From: JAFGMR01 sp964632755
GTDB taxonomy: Archaea; Halobacteriota; Methanosarcinia; Methanotrichales; Methanotrichaceae
DNA length: 64,000 nucleotides
Assembly (NCBI GenBank): GCA_964632755.1
Contig: CAZWDT010000003.1
Span: 1 to 64,000, forward strand
Direction: 5' to 3'
In this document: positions 35,863 to 44,406 of the stretch, one piece after another
How positions within the stretch are numbered: the stretch's first letter is position 1
Layout of the letters: the number at the start of each line of letters is the position of its first letter
Notes under the pieces: model-generated
The model's database searches: none
What the model was told of the DNA's origin: nothing
Seen by the model: the letters and a program-made list of their open reading frames with translations, nothing else
Translations under genes and position numbers: made by a program

Positions 35863-36018
35863 GTCGAGCTGGAGTTGGTATTCAAGTTTATTTGAGTTTT
35901 GGAAGGCGGATGGAACTTGCACGCCTCACAAGCATCCGGATTCCACACGTCCGGAGGCATAGCGACACCTACAAGTCCTTTGAGATATAAAATTCGTACA
36001 TAGATGGAGGAGTCGGCC

Positions 36019-36855
36019 TTGAAACCCAAGATGCATAAAGGAAATCCAGCGGTATTTCTGAGAAAGGATGGTAATTACGAGATCAAGATACTCGTCACCG
36101 GCGGCATGTTAACTTCCCAGCAGATCAAGCGCATAGGAGAAGTCGCCCTGAAGTACGGGGCGGAGGTCCATATAACCGTGCGCCAGGAGATCTCCATCCT
36201 GGGGGTCCCCGAGGATAAGCTCGACCTTGCCATCGAAGATCTGGCAGAGGCGGGACTGCATCCGGGATCATCCGGAATGACCTTCAGGAACGTCGTCTCC
36301 TGCCTGGGGGAGAGGTACTGCTTCAAAGCTGCTGCAGAGACGACGGAGCTTGCCAAGGAGATAGGCCGGCTCTTCACAGGACAGAAGACCCCCGGCCCCC
36401 TCAAAGTGGGGATAGGGGGATGCCCATTCCCCTGCACGAGGCCCCAGTTCAACGAGATCGGATTGATGGGACGGGTGAGGCCGGATCTGGATCTGGAGAA
36501 GTGCACAGGCTGCGGAAAGTGCGTAGAGGTCTGCAAGGTGGGGGCAACTAGAATCGTCGACGAGAAGGCGGTTATCGACTTCGACAAATGCATCATGTGC
36601 GGCAGGTGCGTTGTCAACTGCCCGGTAGGGGCCAGGTACACGGCAGAGGATGGATACATGCTCTTCGTGGGCGGGAGGGGGAGCTGGCCACCCCATGAGG
36701 GTTGGATCCTGCGCGACTTCATCAAGAGGGAGGAAGTAGTCCCCCAGATCGAGCAAATATTGAAGGTCTACAAGGCCCAGGCCAAGCCAGGGATGAGGCT
36801 TCGCGAGTTCATAAACTCGATTGGGTTCGAGGAGTTCAAGAGGCAGGTGCAATAG
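36019..36855 (+). CDS. small siroheme/4Fe-4S sulfite or nitrite reductase-like protein
   Basis: About 278 residues. A ferredoxin-like N-domain is followed by the siroheme-Fe4S binding pattern CLGERYC (C-X5-C) and GGCPFPC (C-X3-C), then two 4Fe-4S ferredoxin motifs, CTGCGKCVEVC and CIMCGRCVVNC. This is the short single-repeat type found in methanogens (dissimilatory-like small sulfite reductases). Such proteins may reduce sulfite or another siroheme substrate; the real reaction is not known. GGAGG at 36007-36011 precedes TTG 36019. An ATG at 36004 overlaps that site. It is a single gene. Confidence 0.88.
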   Translation: MKPKMHKGNPAVFLRKDGNYEIKILVTGGMLTSQQIKRIGEVALKYGAEVHITVRQEISILGVPEDKLDLAIEDLAEAGLHPGSSGMTFRNVVSCLGERYCFKAAAETTELAKEIGRLFTGQKTPGPLKVGIGGCPFPCTRPQFNEIGLMGRVRPDLDLEKCTGCGKCVEVCKVGATRIVDEKAVIDFDKCIMCGRCVVNCPVGARYTAEDGYMLFVGGRGSWPPHEGWILRDFIKREEVVPQIEQILKVYKAQAKPGMRLREFINSIGFEEFKRQVQ

Positions 36856-36927
36856 ACGCTGCGTTGGGAGAAACGGGGGCCGGGCGAAGTCCGATGATGA
36901 AAAAGGGCGGTTTGGGAAAGGGCGGGC

Positions 36928-37224
36928 TCAGCCGAAGAGAGCTCCCATCCCCGCCTCGGCCGACTCCGCCTCGTCGCGGAAGGCCTTCATCACCGCTTCC
37001 GCCTCCGCCTCAAGAAGAGGCTTTGCCGGTGAATCCTTCAAGAGACCCTGCGCCTCTTCGGCCAGGTCGTCTCGGGCCTTGATGTACATGTAGAACCCGG
37101 GCTTATCGAATCCCATTGCCTGGGCCTCCCTAACCGTAGGCCCGATCCTCTTGAAGAACTCCTCATCGAGCAGCCGCTTCATTATCGGGCCGCTTTCCAG
37201 ATCGTAGTAGTAAGCAAGCTCCAT
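36928..37224 (-). CDS. 98-residue acidic helical protein, function unknown
   Basis: Begins MELAYYYDLESGPIMKRLLDEEFFKRIG and ends in an Ala/Glu-rich helix (LLEAEAEAVMKAFRDEAESAEAG). ATG 37224 is preceded by GGAGGT. An ATG five codons upstream lies within that site. It follows the 65-residue gene by 15 bp and reads the same way, so they are probably co-transcribed. No signal peptide or membrane segment is seen and no family is recognised. Confidence 0.65.
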   Translation of the reverse strand: MELAYYYDLESGPIMKRLLDEEFFKRIGPTVREAQAMGFDKPGFYMYIKARDDLAEEAQGLLKDSPAKPLLEAEAEAVMKAFRDEAESAEAGMGALFG

Positions 37225-37239
37225 ATCCAAAACCTCCAT

Positions 37240-37437
37240 CTAATGACTGAGGGCATCGATTGCCCCCTCCAGCTTCTCTGTGGAGCGGTCCATCAGCTCG
37301 GCCGCCTCTAATACAGCCACGGCTGCCTCGAAACTGACCTCCTCTATCTGCTTTGCCCTCTCTCGAAAGCTCTTGCTGTGGCTTTTGTTATGCTCGATCC
37401 AGTGCTCCAATAGATGCTCTGCCTCATGAGAATGCAA
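37240..37437 (-). CDS. 65-residue His-rich helical protein, function unknown
   Basis: Starts at a TTG after GGTGGTGA and reads MHSHEAEHLLEHWIEHNKSHSKSFRERAKQ. The protein is all helical, with six His in the first 20 residues and an Ala/Glu-rich second half (AAVAVLEAAELMDRSTEKLEGAI). The His spacing could bind metal. It pairs with the next 98-residue gene and lies 57 bp after the prenyl synthase gene in the same direction. Confidence 0.65.
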   Translation of the reverse strand: MHSHEAEHLLEHWIEHNKSHSKSFRERAKQIEEVSFEAAVAVLEAAELMDRSTEKLEGAIDALSH

Positions 37438-37494
37438 CTGATTTCACCACCTAAAGATAAACCGCCCTCGAAATCCTTCTCGATACCCATTGGC

Positions 37495-38463
37495 TCAATA
37501 GCCCCGCCTGATCATGTAGTCGGCAAGATCGAGCAACAGAGCCTTGACCGCGGAGTCCTTGAGGACGCCAATCGCCTCCTTTCCGCGATCGACGAGATCG
37601 ATCGCCTTGGCCCTGGCATACTCTATCGACCCGCTGTCATCGAGGAGGGATATCGCATCCTCGATCTCCTCCATAGAGGCCTTGCCACGACCGAAAAGAC
37701 CGGGCCTCACGCCATGACCCATGGCGTGTATCATTATCAGCGTCTTCTTCCCCTCCACGAGGTCGCCGCCCCTTCGCTTGCCCAATACCTCCGCAGGTAC
37801 GGTGAGGTCCAGTATGTCGTCGTGGATCTGGAAGCCCATGCCTGTCAGGCGGCCGTACTCCCCGAGGCCTGCCACCTCCTCCTGGGACCCTCCGGAGAGC
37901 ATGGCTCCGATCCAGGCCGAAGCACCATAGAGGACGCCGGTCTTCTTCTCGATCATCTCCATGTACTCGGCCTCGAAAACCTCATCCCTTCCCTCGAAAT
38001 CCAGGTCCATCCATTGGCCTTCGCAGATGGATGCACAGGTCTGGGATAGCATCCCCATCGACGAGAGAACCCTGACGGGATCAGCCTTTGCTCCTGAGAG
38101 GATCTGGAAGGCCTTGGAGTAGAGGGTATCTCCGGCGAGGATCGCGCCTGACGTTCCCCAAAGGACATGAACCGCTGGCTTTCCGCGGCGAAGATCGGCG
38201 TTGTCCATGATATCGTCATGGATCAATGTGAAGTTATGGACGAGCTCAATGGCTACGGCCGCGGGGACTACATCCAAGGGATTGCCCCCCACGGCCTCCG
38301 ATGCCATGAGCAGCATCGATGGACGCAGGCGCTTTCCTCCGGCGTCCAAAAGATGCCTTCCGGCCCTATAGAGCTGTTCTGGCCTCTGAACCGGCAAAAG
38401 CTCGCCTATTGCCAGCGATACCATCGCTGCCCGCCTCTCCAAGTCCCCCAGATCGATAGCCAT
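37495..38463 (-). CDS. idsA: geranylgeranyl/farnesyl diphosphate synthase
   Basis: A 322-residue trans-prenyltransferase that builds C15-C20 chains for archaeal lipids from IPP and DMAPP. It has the first Asp-rich motif in LIHDDIMDNADLRRGKPAVH, the second in FQIHDDILDLTVPAEVLGKRRGGDLVEGKKT, and GGKRLRPSML for IPP binding. The frame extends upstream, but ATG 38463 has an AGGTGGGATC ribosome site and the family start. It lies 8 bp after the RNase J gene, the last isoprenoid gene of the run. Confidence 0.93.
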   Translation of the reverse strand: MAIDLGDLERRAAMVSLAIGELLPVQRPEQLYRAGRHLLDAGGKRLRPSMLLMASEAVGGNPLDVVPAAVAIELVHNFTLIHDDIMDNADLRRGKPAVHVLWGTSGAILAGDTLYSKAFQILSGAKADPVRVLSSMGMLSQTCASICEGQWMDLDFEGRDEVFEAEYMEMIEKKTGVLYGASAWIGAMLSGGSQEEVAGLGEYGRLTGMGFQIHDDILDLTVPAEVLGKRRGGDLVEGKKTLIMIHAMGHGVRPGLFGRGKASMEEIEDAISLLDDSGSIEYARAKAIDLVDRGKEAIGVLKDSAVKALLLDLADYMIRRGY

Positions 38464-38471
38464 GATCCCAC

Positions 38472-39812
38472 CTACTTCAGAATCAGCTTCTGCCCATTGC
38501 GCAAGATATGGATCGTGTAGCCCAGGTCGTAGCCGTTCTGCTCGGCAATCTTCAGATAGGCACCATGGGTGTTTATGCTCCCGTGGCTTGGGATGACATG
38601 CTCTGGATTGATCATCCTCAATAGCTCCCAATGATCCTCACGGCAGGCATGGCCAGATACATGAACGTTGTCGTAGATCCTCGCACCGCGCATCTGCAGC
38701 CTGGTCTCGACCACGAATCGATTGGCCACATTGAGAGGCTGGGGTATCACGCCGGCGCTGAAGATCACCTTGTCGCCTGACTCCACCTGATAATCGGTCT
38801 CGCCGTTGGCGATCCTGCCGAGGATTGCCCCGGGCTCCCCCTGATGTCCGGTCATTATGGGCAGGAACTTGTCCTTGCCCTCTGCCATGATCCGCTTCAA
38901 CGCCTTGTCCACGTTCCTCCTTCGTCCGTGAACGGCAAGGCCGTTCCCTTTTTCCGCATAACCAGTCCGCATGGCAGTCCCCCAGTACTTGTCCATCGAT
39001 CGTCCGAGGAGGACGGGCTTTCTGCCCATTTTGTGGGCGGCCTCGATTATGGCCCTTATGCGAGCGATATGGGAGGAGAAGGTCGTTACCATGACGCCCG
39101 ACTTGCTCTCCTCCGTCCCCATGAGCACGTCCCACACCAGGTCCTTCGCGATCTGTTCCGATGGGGTCTTGCCGGAGATCTCGGCGTTGGTGGTCTCCGT
39201 GATCAAGGCCACTACGCCTTCGCGCCCGAGCTCGCGAAGCCGGGCGAAGTCGGGAGGCTCGCCCAACGTGGGGGTGCGGTCTATCTTGAAGTCGTTCGCA
39301 TAGAGTATGATCCCATAACGGGTGTGGATGGCCACGAATACGCTGTCCACGATGCTGTGCTGGACCCTTACGAACTCGAGCTCGATATCAGGGGTTACCT
39401 GGTACCTCTCCCGAGCGTTCATGGTCATGACCTCGTTCTCCACCCTGAATATCCTCTCAGCCTTGATCTCCTGTCTGATCAGATCGGAAGTGAAGGGGGT
39501 GGCCAAGACCGGACATTTGTATCGATGGGCGAGCTTCGAGATGGCCCCGATATGATCCAGATGTCCATGTGTGCAGGCTATTGCCTTCACATCGCCCGCC
39601 ATCTTGTCCATTACCCGGTCATCGGGGATGGCCCCCATCGCGATCAACTCGCTCGAGTGGAGAGACTCCACCTCGGTATCCTCATGGATCTGGACCCGGT
39701 CTAGCCGGATGCCCATATCCATCACTATGATATCGCGGCCGACCCTGATACCGGTCATATTCCTGCCGATCTCGTTGTATCCGCCGACCGCTATAATCTC
39801 AATATCCTTCAT
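38472..39812 (-). CDS. archaeal RNase J (beta-CASP ribonuclease)
   Basis: A 446-residue metallo-beta-lactamase/beta-CASP exo- or endonuclease acting in RNA decay and processing. Metal motif IACTHGHLDHIGAISKLAHRYKCPV carries HxHxDH. YANDFKIDRTP and the beta-CASP core (GVMVTTFSSHIARIRAIIEAAHKMGRKPVLLGRSMDKYW) follow, then GHQGEPGAIL and VHVSGHACREDHWELLRMINPEHVIPSHGS. It overlaps the IDI2 gene by 4 bp and precedes idsA. Placement inside an isoprenoid operon is, from general knowledge, also seen in other methanogens. Confidence 0.93.
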   Translation of the reverse strand: MKDIEIIAVGGYNEIGRNMTGIRVGRDIIVMDMGIRLDRVQIHEDTEVESLHSSELIAMGAIPDDRVMDKMAGDVKAIACTHGHLDHIGAISKLAHRYKCPVLATPFTSDLIRQEIKAERIFRVENEVMTMNARERYQVTPDIELEFVRVQHSIVDSVFVAIHTRYGIILYANDFKIDRTPTLGEPPDFARLRELGREGVVALITETTNAEISGKTPSEQIAKDLVWDVLMGTEESKSGVMVTTFSSHIARIRAIIEAAHKMGRKPVLLGRSMDKYWGTAMRTGYAEKGNGLAVHGRRRNVDKALKRIMAEGKDKFLPIMTGHQGEPGAILGRIANGETDYQVESGDKVIFSAGVIPQPLNVANRFVVETRLQMRGARIYDNVHVSGHACREDHWELLRMINPEHVIPSHGSINTHGAYLKIAEQNGYDLGYTIHILRNGQKLILK

Positions 39813-40903
39813 CTCGACAACTCACTTCTAACTGAAAACCTTCTGGTATTGAAACCCCTCTGCTCTAGGATCTCCCGGGTCCTGCCCAATATTAAGAGCG
39901 GCGCCCCCTGAAGCTGGGAGATGCTAGCGCTACCTGTGAGGAGCATGGTTATGCGAAGCGCTCTGATATACGACCGAAGCTGGCTTGCGACGCTCTCGTG
40001 CCCCCTTGTGGCAGCAGCGAGAAGCGGAAGGGCAACGCCGGCGATCGAGGCCCCCAGAGCTACGCTCCGGGCAACGTCGAGGCCGCTTCTCACCCCGCCG
40101 GAGGAGATTGCCTCCGCCCCTGAGGCCAGGCACTCCACCAAACAGACGGGAGTCGGCATGCCCCAGCAGCGAAAGAGCTCGCCGATCTCCTGCGACTCCA
40201 GGTCGCCCCTGTCCTTTGCCCTAAAGGCCTCCACAGCCGACCAGCTGGTACCGCCGCATCCTGCAACATCGATGATTCCGATCCCAGCCTTAACGATTGC
40301 AGAGGCCTCCTCGTAGCATATCCCCGCCCCCGTCTCCTTGACGATTAAAGGATACGATGAGTCGGCCGCAGACTTTATGGCCTCAAGCACTCCGCATGCC
40401 TCCACCTCCCCCTCCGGCTGGATGCATTCTTGAAGGTAGTTGAGATGGATGGCAACTGCATCGGCCTCTATCATCTCAGCGACCCGATCCAAGATCTCCG
40501 GCCCATGGCGGGATAGCTGGACCGCCCCGATATTTCCAACGATCGGTACGTCGGGAGCGCAATCCCTCACTACTGAGAACGTATCCTCAAGCGTTGGATC
40601 CTCGATGGCTGCCCTTTGAGAGCCAACGCCTATTGCAATCCCAATCTCCTGGGCTGCGAGCGCCAGATTGGCGTTGATCTCCTTGGTCTCCGGATGGCCT
40701 CCCGTCATCGCAGATATCATGAGGGGGGCGCTTATTTTGCGACCGAGGAAGCTCGTGCTGCAATCGATCTCCGACCAGTCGAGCTCAGGGAGCGCCTTAT
40801 GTACGAAGGAGAGGTCGTCGAATGAATGGATCTCGCATTCAACCGCCCTCTCCAGGCATACGCGAATATGATCCAGCTTCCGGCTGGATGTGATCCGGCT
40901 CAC
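39809..40903 (-). CDS. fni: type 2 isopentenyl-diphosphate isomerase
   Basis: A 364-residue FMN-dependent enzyme interconverting IPP and DMAPP. Motifs are RKLDHIRVCLERAVECE at the start, LMISAMTGGHPETKEINANLALAAQEIGIAIGVGSQRAA (FMN site), VPIVGNIGAVQL, AVAIHLNYLQECIQPEGE and VAGCGGTSWSAVE, then SGGVRSGLDVARSVALGAS. The length is typical. It overlaps ipk and the RNase J gene by 4 bp each. Confidence 0.94.
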   Translation of the reverse strand: MSRITSSRKLDHIRVCLERAVECEIHSFDDLSFVHKALPELDWSEIDCSTSFLGRKISAPLMISAMTGGHPETKEINANLALAAQEIGIAIGVGSQRAAIEDPTLEDTFSVVRDCAPDVPIVGNIGAVQLSRHGPEILDRVAEMIEADAVAIHLNYLQECIQPEGEVEACGVLEAIKSAADSSYPLIVKETGAGICYEEASAIVKAGIGIIDVAGCGGTSWSAVEAFRAKDRGDLESQEIGELFRCWGMPTPVCLVECLASGAEAISSGGVRSGLDVARSVALGASIAGVALPLLAAATRGHESVASQLRSYIRALRITMLLTGSASISQLQGAPLLILGRTREILEQRGFNTRRFSVRSELSR

Positions 40904-41646
40904 GGCACCACCGCAGTCCCTATCGCCTTACCCCTCAAGGCCGCTATGACATTTCCCTCCACCGTTGCGTTGAAGATTCTAGAGGCGATGCCATGCTGCG
41001 CGAGATCCAGGAGCTCTCGAACCTTTCCAAGCATGCCGCCGGTGACATCGACCCCAGGCCCCGCTCCCAGCTCCGCCTCGATCATGGGGAGGTCGTCTGC
41101 AGCAATTCGGTCGAGCACCTGACCATGGGATATGACGCCGTCTGCTGCGGTCCCCAGTATCACCAGATCCGGCCTAAGCTCGCAAGCGAGGTATGAGACC
41201 AGCTGGTCGCCCGAGACGATCCCCGAGCCGAGGGAGCGATCCAAGGCGACGTCGCCGTGCAACACCGGGAGGATCCCTCGCTTCACCATCTCCAGAACGA
41301 TCGAAGGCTCCATGGAAGCGATCCGGCCTCGATCCAAGAGCACTGAGCTCAGCGGATGGACGGGAAGGGGAAAAAGATCCCTCTTCGAGAGGGCGGAGAC
41401 GAAGAGCGAGTTGAGACGAACGACCGAGCGATGGGTCTCAAGGAGGCCGAAGGGATCGAACCTCGAAGGGAGGCCGAACCTTTGAGCGGGGATATGGCCA
41501 AAGGAGCCTGCGCCATGAACAAGTATTAGATCGCCCGGAGAAGCGCAGACTTCCTCGGCTATCCGCTCGATCTCCCCCAACTTAGCCGAGTCCTCTGTCG
41601 TCTTATCCGTAAGCACGCTTCCCCCAATCTTCAATATCCTTAGCAT
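40900..41646 (-). CDS. isopentenyl phosphate kinase
   Basis: A 248-residue amino-acid-kinase-fold enzyme of the modified archaeal mevalonate pathway that phosphorylates isopentenyl phosphate to IPP. It begins MLRILKIGGSVLTDKTTED and has LILVHGAGSFGHIPAQRFGL, with the catalytic His that marks IPK. Later come LPVLHGDVALDRSLGSGIVSGDQLVSYLA and DVTGGMLGKVRELLDLAQ. ATG 41646 is preceded by GAGG. It lies 10 bp after mevalonate kinase and overlaps fni by 4 bp. Confidence 0.95.
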   Translation of the reverse strand: MLRILKIGGSVLTDKTTEDSAKLGEIERIAEEVCASPGDLILVHGAGSFGHIPAQRFGLPSRFDPFGLLETHRSVVRLNSLFVSALSKRDLFPLPVHPLSSVLLDRGRIASMEPSIVLEMVKRGILPVLHGDVALDRSLGSGIVSGDQLVSYLACELRPDLVILGTAADGVISHGQVLDRIAADDLPMIEAELGAGPGVDVTGGMLGKVRELLDLAQHGIASRIFNATVEGNVIAALRGKAIGTAVVP

Positions 41647-41656
41647 CTGCCAAACC

Positions 41657-42628
41657 TCATTCCGGCTCCAGGCGCAGCCCCTGACAACCAGTGGCAACTG
41701 GAATGGCCCGGCCGCCAGCCTGCTGTATGGCAATGCAGGCAGCTTCAGAGCACTCGGGAGAAGGAAGCGCTATCATGCATCCGCCCCCTCCAGCCCCCGT
41801 GAGCTTAGCTCCAAAAGATCGACCTGCGCCTCGAGCGGCATATACGAGTTCTGCAAGCTCCCTCGTCCCCACGCCCAAGGCCTCCAAGAGCCCATGATTG
41901 ATATTCATCAACCGGCCGAGATCTGCGAGCCTTCCCTCCCTGATACAGGGGACCGCCTGGGCGGTCACGCAGCCAATTGCTTGAAATATGTGGTCCACGA
42001 TATCCCCGTACTCCAGCCGCAGCTCCTGTACCTTGGCAACCTCCGCCCCAGTCTCGTGAGGCCGGCCGGTGCAGCCAACGACCAGATCCAAGGGCGGGAG
42101 GTCGACCGCTTCTGCCTTCTCGCCGACCAGCTGATAGCCACCGAAGGTGGCAAGCGCAGTGTCCATGGGGCTGCCAAGCCCCCTCTGGACCGCCCTCTCG
42201 ATTCCATGGGCCCGCTTTGCGATATCCCTATAGGAGAGGCCAAGCTGCATATGCTCGTTTAGGGCGCCAAGCGTTGCAACAACGATCGCAGCCGAAGAGC
42301 CCAGGCCTGCTGCAATGGGGATATTGGATTTGACGCGAAGACGGAGATCCATGCAATCGAGATCCTTCACTACAGCGGTCACATAACGATTGGCCAAGAG
42401 CGCATCACGACTGGAGCCAAAGGAGAGCACCTCGCCGGAGAGGGGATCCAGAGAGAAGCCCAGCAGATGCAGGCCAAGGCCGCTTGCATCTATCTCTAGT
42501 CGACCGGGCAAGTCCTCGACCTCGGCCCAAGCACGCAAGTCGACCGCCCCGCCGAGCGCGGGGGAGCCTGAAACGACCGCATGCTCCCCGAAGAGGATTG
42601 CCTTTCCCGGAGCCGATGCGGCAGTTAT
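41657..42628 (-). CDS. mvk: mevalonate kinase, start codon apparently ATA
   Basis: A 323-residue GHMP kinase that phosphorylates mevalonate. The family start ITAASAPGKAILFGEHAVVSGSPALGGAVDL lies upstream of the first conventional start (TTG 42538, which would delete 30 residues including the conserved APGKAILFGEHAVV). In frame, no ATG, GTG or TTG exists there. Instead ATA 42628 sits 6 bp after a perfect GGAGGT and yields (M)TAASAPGK. The catalytic core PIAAGLGSSAAIVVATL and GAKLTGAGGGGCMIALP are intact. It follows the MEMO gene by 11 bp and feeds ipk. Confidence 0.92.
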   Translation of the reverse strand: MTAASAPGKAILFGEHAVVSGSPALGGAVDLRAWAEVEDLPGRLEIDASGLGLHLLGFSLDPLSGEVLSFGSSRDALLANRYVTAVVKDLDCMDLRLRVKSNIPIAAGLGSSAAIVVATLGALNEHMQLGLSYRDIAKRAHGIERAVQRGLGSPMDTALATFGGYQLVGEKAEAVDLPPLDLVVGCTGRPHETGAEVAKVQELRLEYGDIVDHIFQAIGCVTAQAVPCIREGRLADLGRLMNINHGLLEALGVGTRELAELVYAARGAGRSFGAKLTGAGGGGCMIALPSPECSEAACIAIQQAGGRAIPVATGCQGLRLEPE

Positions 42629-42639
42629 GGCTCTACCTC

Positions 42640-43434
42640 CTATGTGAATACTATGGCCGCGTAACCCACAACCTGACGATAGTCTCCGGTCACGTCCCCG
42701 CTTGTCGCGTAACGCAGGAGCTTTGCCCTGCTCGCCCCTAGTATGCGGGAGGCAACGATTGTGGCGGCGATTGGACCGTAACCGCAGGCTGATACGTTCA
42801 GCGAATAGAGGCGAGAATAGAGCTCGGAGACGTCAAGATGCAAGATGGCCTCGATAAGCGCGGCATCTTCTCTCCTCGCAACCTCTTGAGGCTGGTAGTG
42901 GGAAAAGTCGCTGCTTGCGATGATCGTGCAGCTTCTGCCCAATCGACGGGCGGCTTCCCCGATGGCGGATCCGACCTCCACCGCGGACTCCTCATCCTGC
43001 AATCCCATGCATACAGGAAGAATCCTGAATCCGGCAAAGGACCTCTGAAGGAATGGGATCTGCACCTCAAGCGAATGCTCGTAGGCATGGGCGAGCTCGT
43101 CATGCTCCAGAATGGAGCCAGAAAGGGCATCGGCGAACTCTTGATCGCACTCGACCGCCCCTAAGGGGGTCTTCCAGGTGTCCCTCGAGATGGCAATGGG
43201 TATGCCCTGGCCGTGATGGTTTGGGCCGATGAGAACGTACGTATCCCTTCGAGGCAGCCGAGAGTAGACCTCTGCGGCCACTGACCCGGAGTAGATGTAT
43301 CCTGCGTGTGGGACGACCGCTCCGATGACCTCCATGGGAGCGGGGTCTAGGCCGCGGAAGGCCTCATCCATATCCTGCCGCAATCCATCGGCGCTTCCCG
43401 AATAGAACTGGCCTGCCACAACGGGGGATCTCAT
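42640..43434 (-). CDS. MEMO1-family protein
   Basis: About 264 residues of the MEMO/AmmeMemoRadiSam family, common in archaeal mevalonate clusters. Motifs are PVVAGQFYSGSADGLRQDMDEA, AVVPHAGYIYSGSVAAEVY, IGPNHHGQGIPIAIS, HEHSLEVQ-type block AHAYEHSLEVQIPFLQR, and SSDFSHYQP. His and Asp residues could form a metal or dioxygenase-like site. The activity is unknown. The start is ATG 43434 or GTG 43440. It lies between rps2 and mvk. Confidence 0.92.
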   Translation of the reverse strand: MRSPVVAGQFYSGSADGLRQDMDEAFRGLDPAPMEVIGAVVPHAGYIYSGSVAAEVYSRLPRRDTYVLIGPNHHGQGIPIAISRDTWKTPLGAVECDQEFADALSGSILEHDELAHAYEHSLEVQIPFLQRSFAGFRILPVCMGLQDEESAVEVGSAIGEAARRLGRSCTIIASSDFSHYQPQEVARREDAALIEAILHLDVSELYSRLYSLNVSACGYGPIAATIVASRILGASRAKLLRYATSGDVTGDYRQVVGYAAIVFT

Positions 43435-43452
43435 CAGCACATCATCTCGTTA

Positions 43453-44073
43453 TCAGAACTCCATCTCGAAGTCCGAGACGGTATAGTGGAAGCGCATCTC
43501 CTCTCCCCTCTCACGAAGCACCTGTCGTGCCATGAGCCAGTAGATCAACGTCAGGGCCTTTCTGCCCTTGTTGTTGGTGGGGATCACGAGGTCCACGTTG
43601 GACGTCATGTTGTTCGTGTCGCATAGTGCGACCACGGGCACGCCCGCATCGATCGCCTCGTTCAACGCCTGGTTGTCGCCGCTTGGATCAGTTGCTACGA
43701 GCACATCCGGCTCGAGGAAACCCGAGAAGCTGGGATTGGTCAACGTGTTCGGGATGAACCTGCCCACATTAGCCTTGGCACCTATGGACTTCGCAAGCAT
43801 CGTGGCCGGCCTCTGGCCGTACTGCCTTGCGGAGACGACCAGGACCTTGGAAGGGTCATAGTTCGCCAAGAACTTGCCTGCCAGCCGTATGCGCCGATCG
43901 GTCGACTGAACGTCGAGGACATAAAGGCCGTCGGTACGCACCCTGTAAATGTAACTCATCATATCACGGGTCTTCTGCTGGGTGCCTATGTGCACCCCTG
44001 CAGCGAGATACTCATCGATGGGAATCAGCGTCTCGTACTCTCCCTCGATGGCTATCACCTCATCTTCAACCAA
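43453..44073 (-). CDS. rps2: 30S ribosomal protein S2
   Basis: A 206-residue archaeal uS2. It has LIPIDEYLAAGVHIGTQQKTRDMMSYIYRVRTDGLYVLDV, KVLVVSARQYGQRPA, GRFIPNTLTNPSFSGFLEPDVLVATDPSGDNQALNEA and PVVALCDTNN with VDLVIPTNNKGRKALTLIYWLMARQVLRERG. GGTGAGATC directly precedes TTG 44073, chosen as start. A GTG inside that site would add three residues. It lies in the rpl18e-to-isoprenoid run. Confidence 0.95.
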   Translation of the reverse strand: MVEDEVIAIEGEYETLIPIDEYLAAGVHIGTQQKTRDMMSYIYRVRTDGLYVLDVQSTDRRIRLAGKFLANYDPSKVLVVSARQYGQRPATMLAKSIGAKANVGRFIPNTLTNPSFSGFLEPDVLVATDPSGDNQALNEAIDAGVPVVALCDTNNMTSNVDLVIPTNNKGRKALTLIYWLMARQVLRERGEEMRFHYTVSDFEMEF

Positions 44074-44094
44074 AGATCTCACCTACCTAAAGAA

Positions 44095-44301
44095 CTATTT
44101 GGAATCGCGTCTCACGGTAAAGGGGATGGAATCGCGTCTCACGGTAATGGGGATGACTCCCAACTCCATCTCTTCAAGAGCTATTTCAAGAGGGTCAATG
44201 GATTCTGTATGTATGAGTACCGGAGCGCCCATGAAAATCTGCAGTGCCCTGGCCCCCACTATCCTGGCACGTTCATATCGGGTATATTTCTTGCCCTTCA
44301 A
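44095..44301 (-). CDS. rpoK: DNA-directed RNA polymerase subunit K, with duplicated tail
   Basis: A 68-residue subunit of archaeal RNA polymerase (RPB6/omega counterpart). KYTRYERARIVGARALQIFMGAPVLI is the family core, and the usual end is ...IPITVRR. Here that end is duplicated: IPITVRRDS is followed by IPFTVRRDSK, from a 27-bp tandem duplication (44101-44127 and 44128-44154, one mismatch). The start is TTG 44301 after GAGGTGG. It sits between tRNA-Pro and rps2. Confidence 0.93.
   Translation of the reverse strand: MKGKKYTRYERARIVGARALQIFMGAPVLIHTESIDPLEIALEEMELGVIPITVRRDSIPFTVRRDSK
44101..44154. repeat. 27-bp tandem duplication at the end of rpoK
   Basis: Two adjacent 27-bp copies, GGAATCGCGTCTCACGGTAA plus (A/T)GGGGAT, differ at a single position. 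The copy number is a multiple of three, so the rpoK frame is kept and nine residues are added at the C-terminus. Confidence 0.95.
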
Positions 44302-44325
44302 ATAGCCACCTCAAAAGGAAGAGTA

Positions 44326-44403
44326 TGGTGGGGTTGCTGAGATTCGAACTCAGGTCACAGCGTCCCGAACGCTGAAGGATGGACCAGGCTACCCTACAAC
44401 CCC
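44326..44403 (-). tRNA. tRNA-Pro (anticodon CGG), CCA encoded
   Basis: On the minus strand, acceptor GGGGTTG pairs with CAACCCC, discriminator A follows, and CCA is encoded at 44326-44328. Anticodon stem CAGCG/CGCTG encloses TTCGGGA, giving anticodon CGG. The T-arm is CTGAGTTCGAATCTCAG. It lies between rpoN and rpoK in the same direction, so it is probably cut from the operon transcript. Confidence 0.94.
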
Positions 44404-44406
44404 CCC

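Noticed and set aside
38844..39704. 286-codon ORF antisense to RNase J
   Set aside because: It is a shadow of a high-GC coding region; the other strand has all RNase J motifs.
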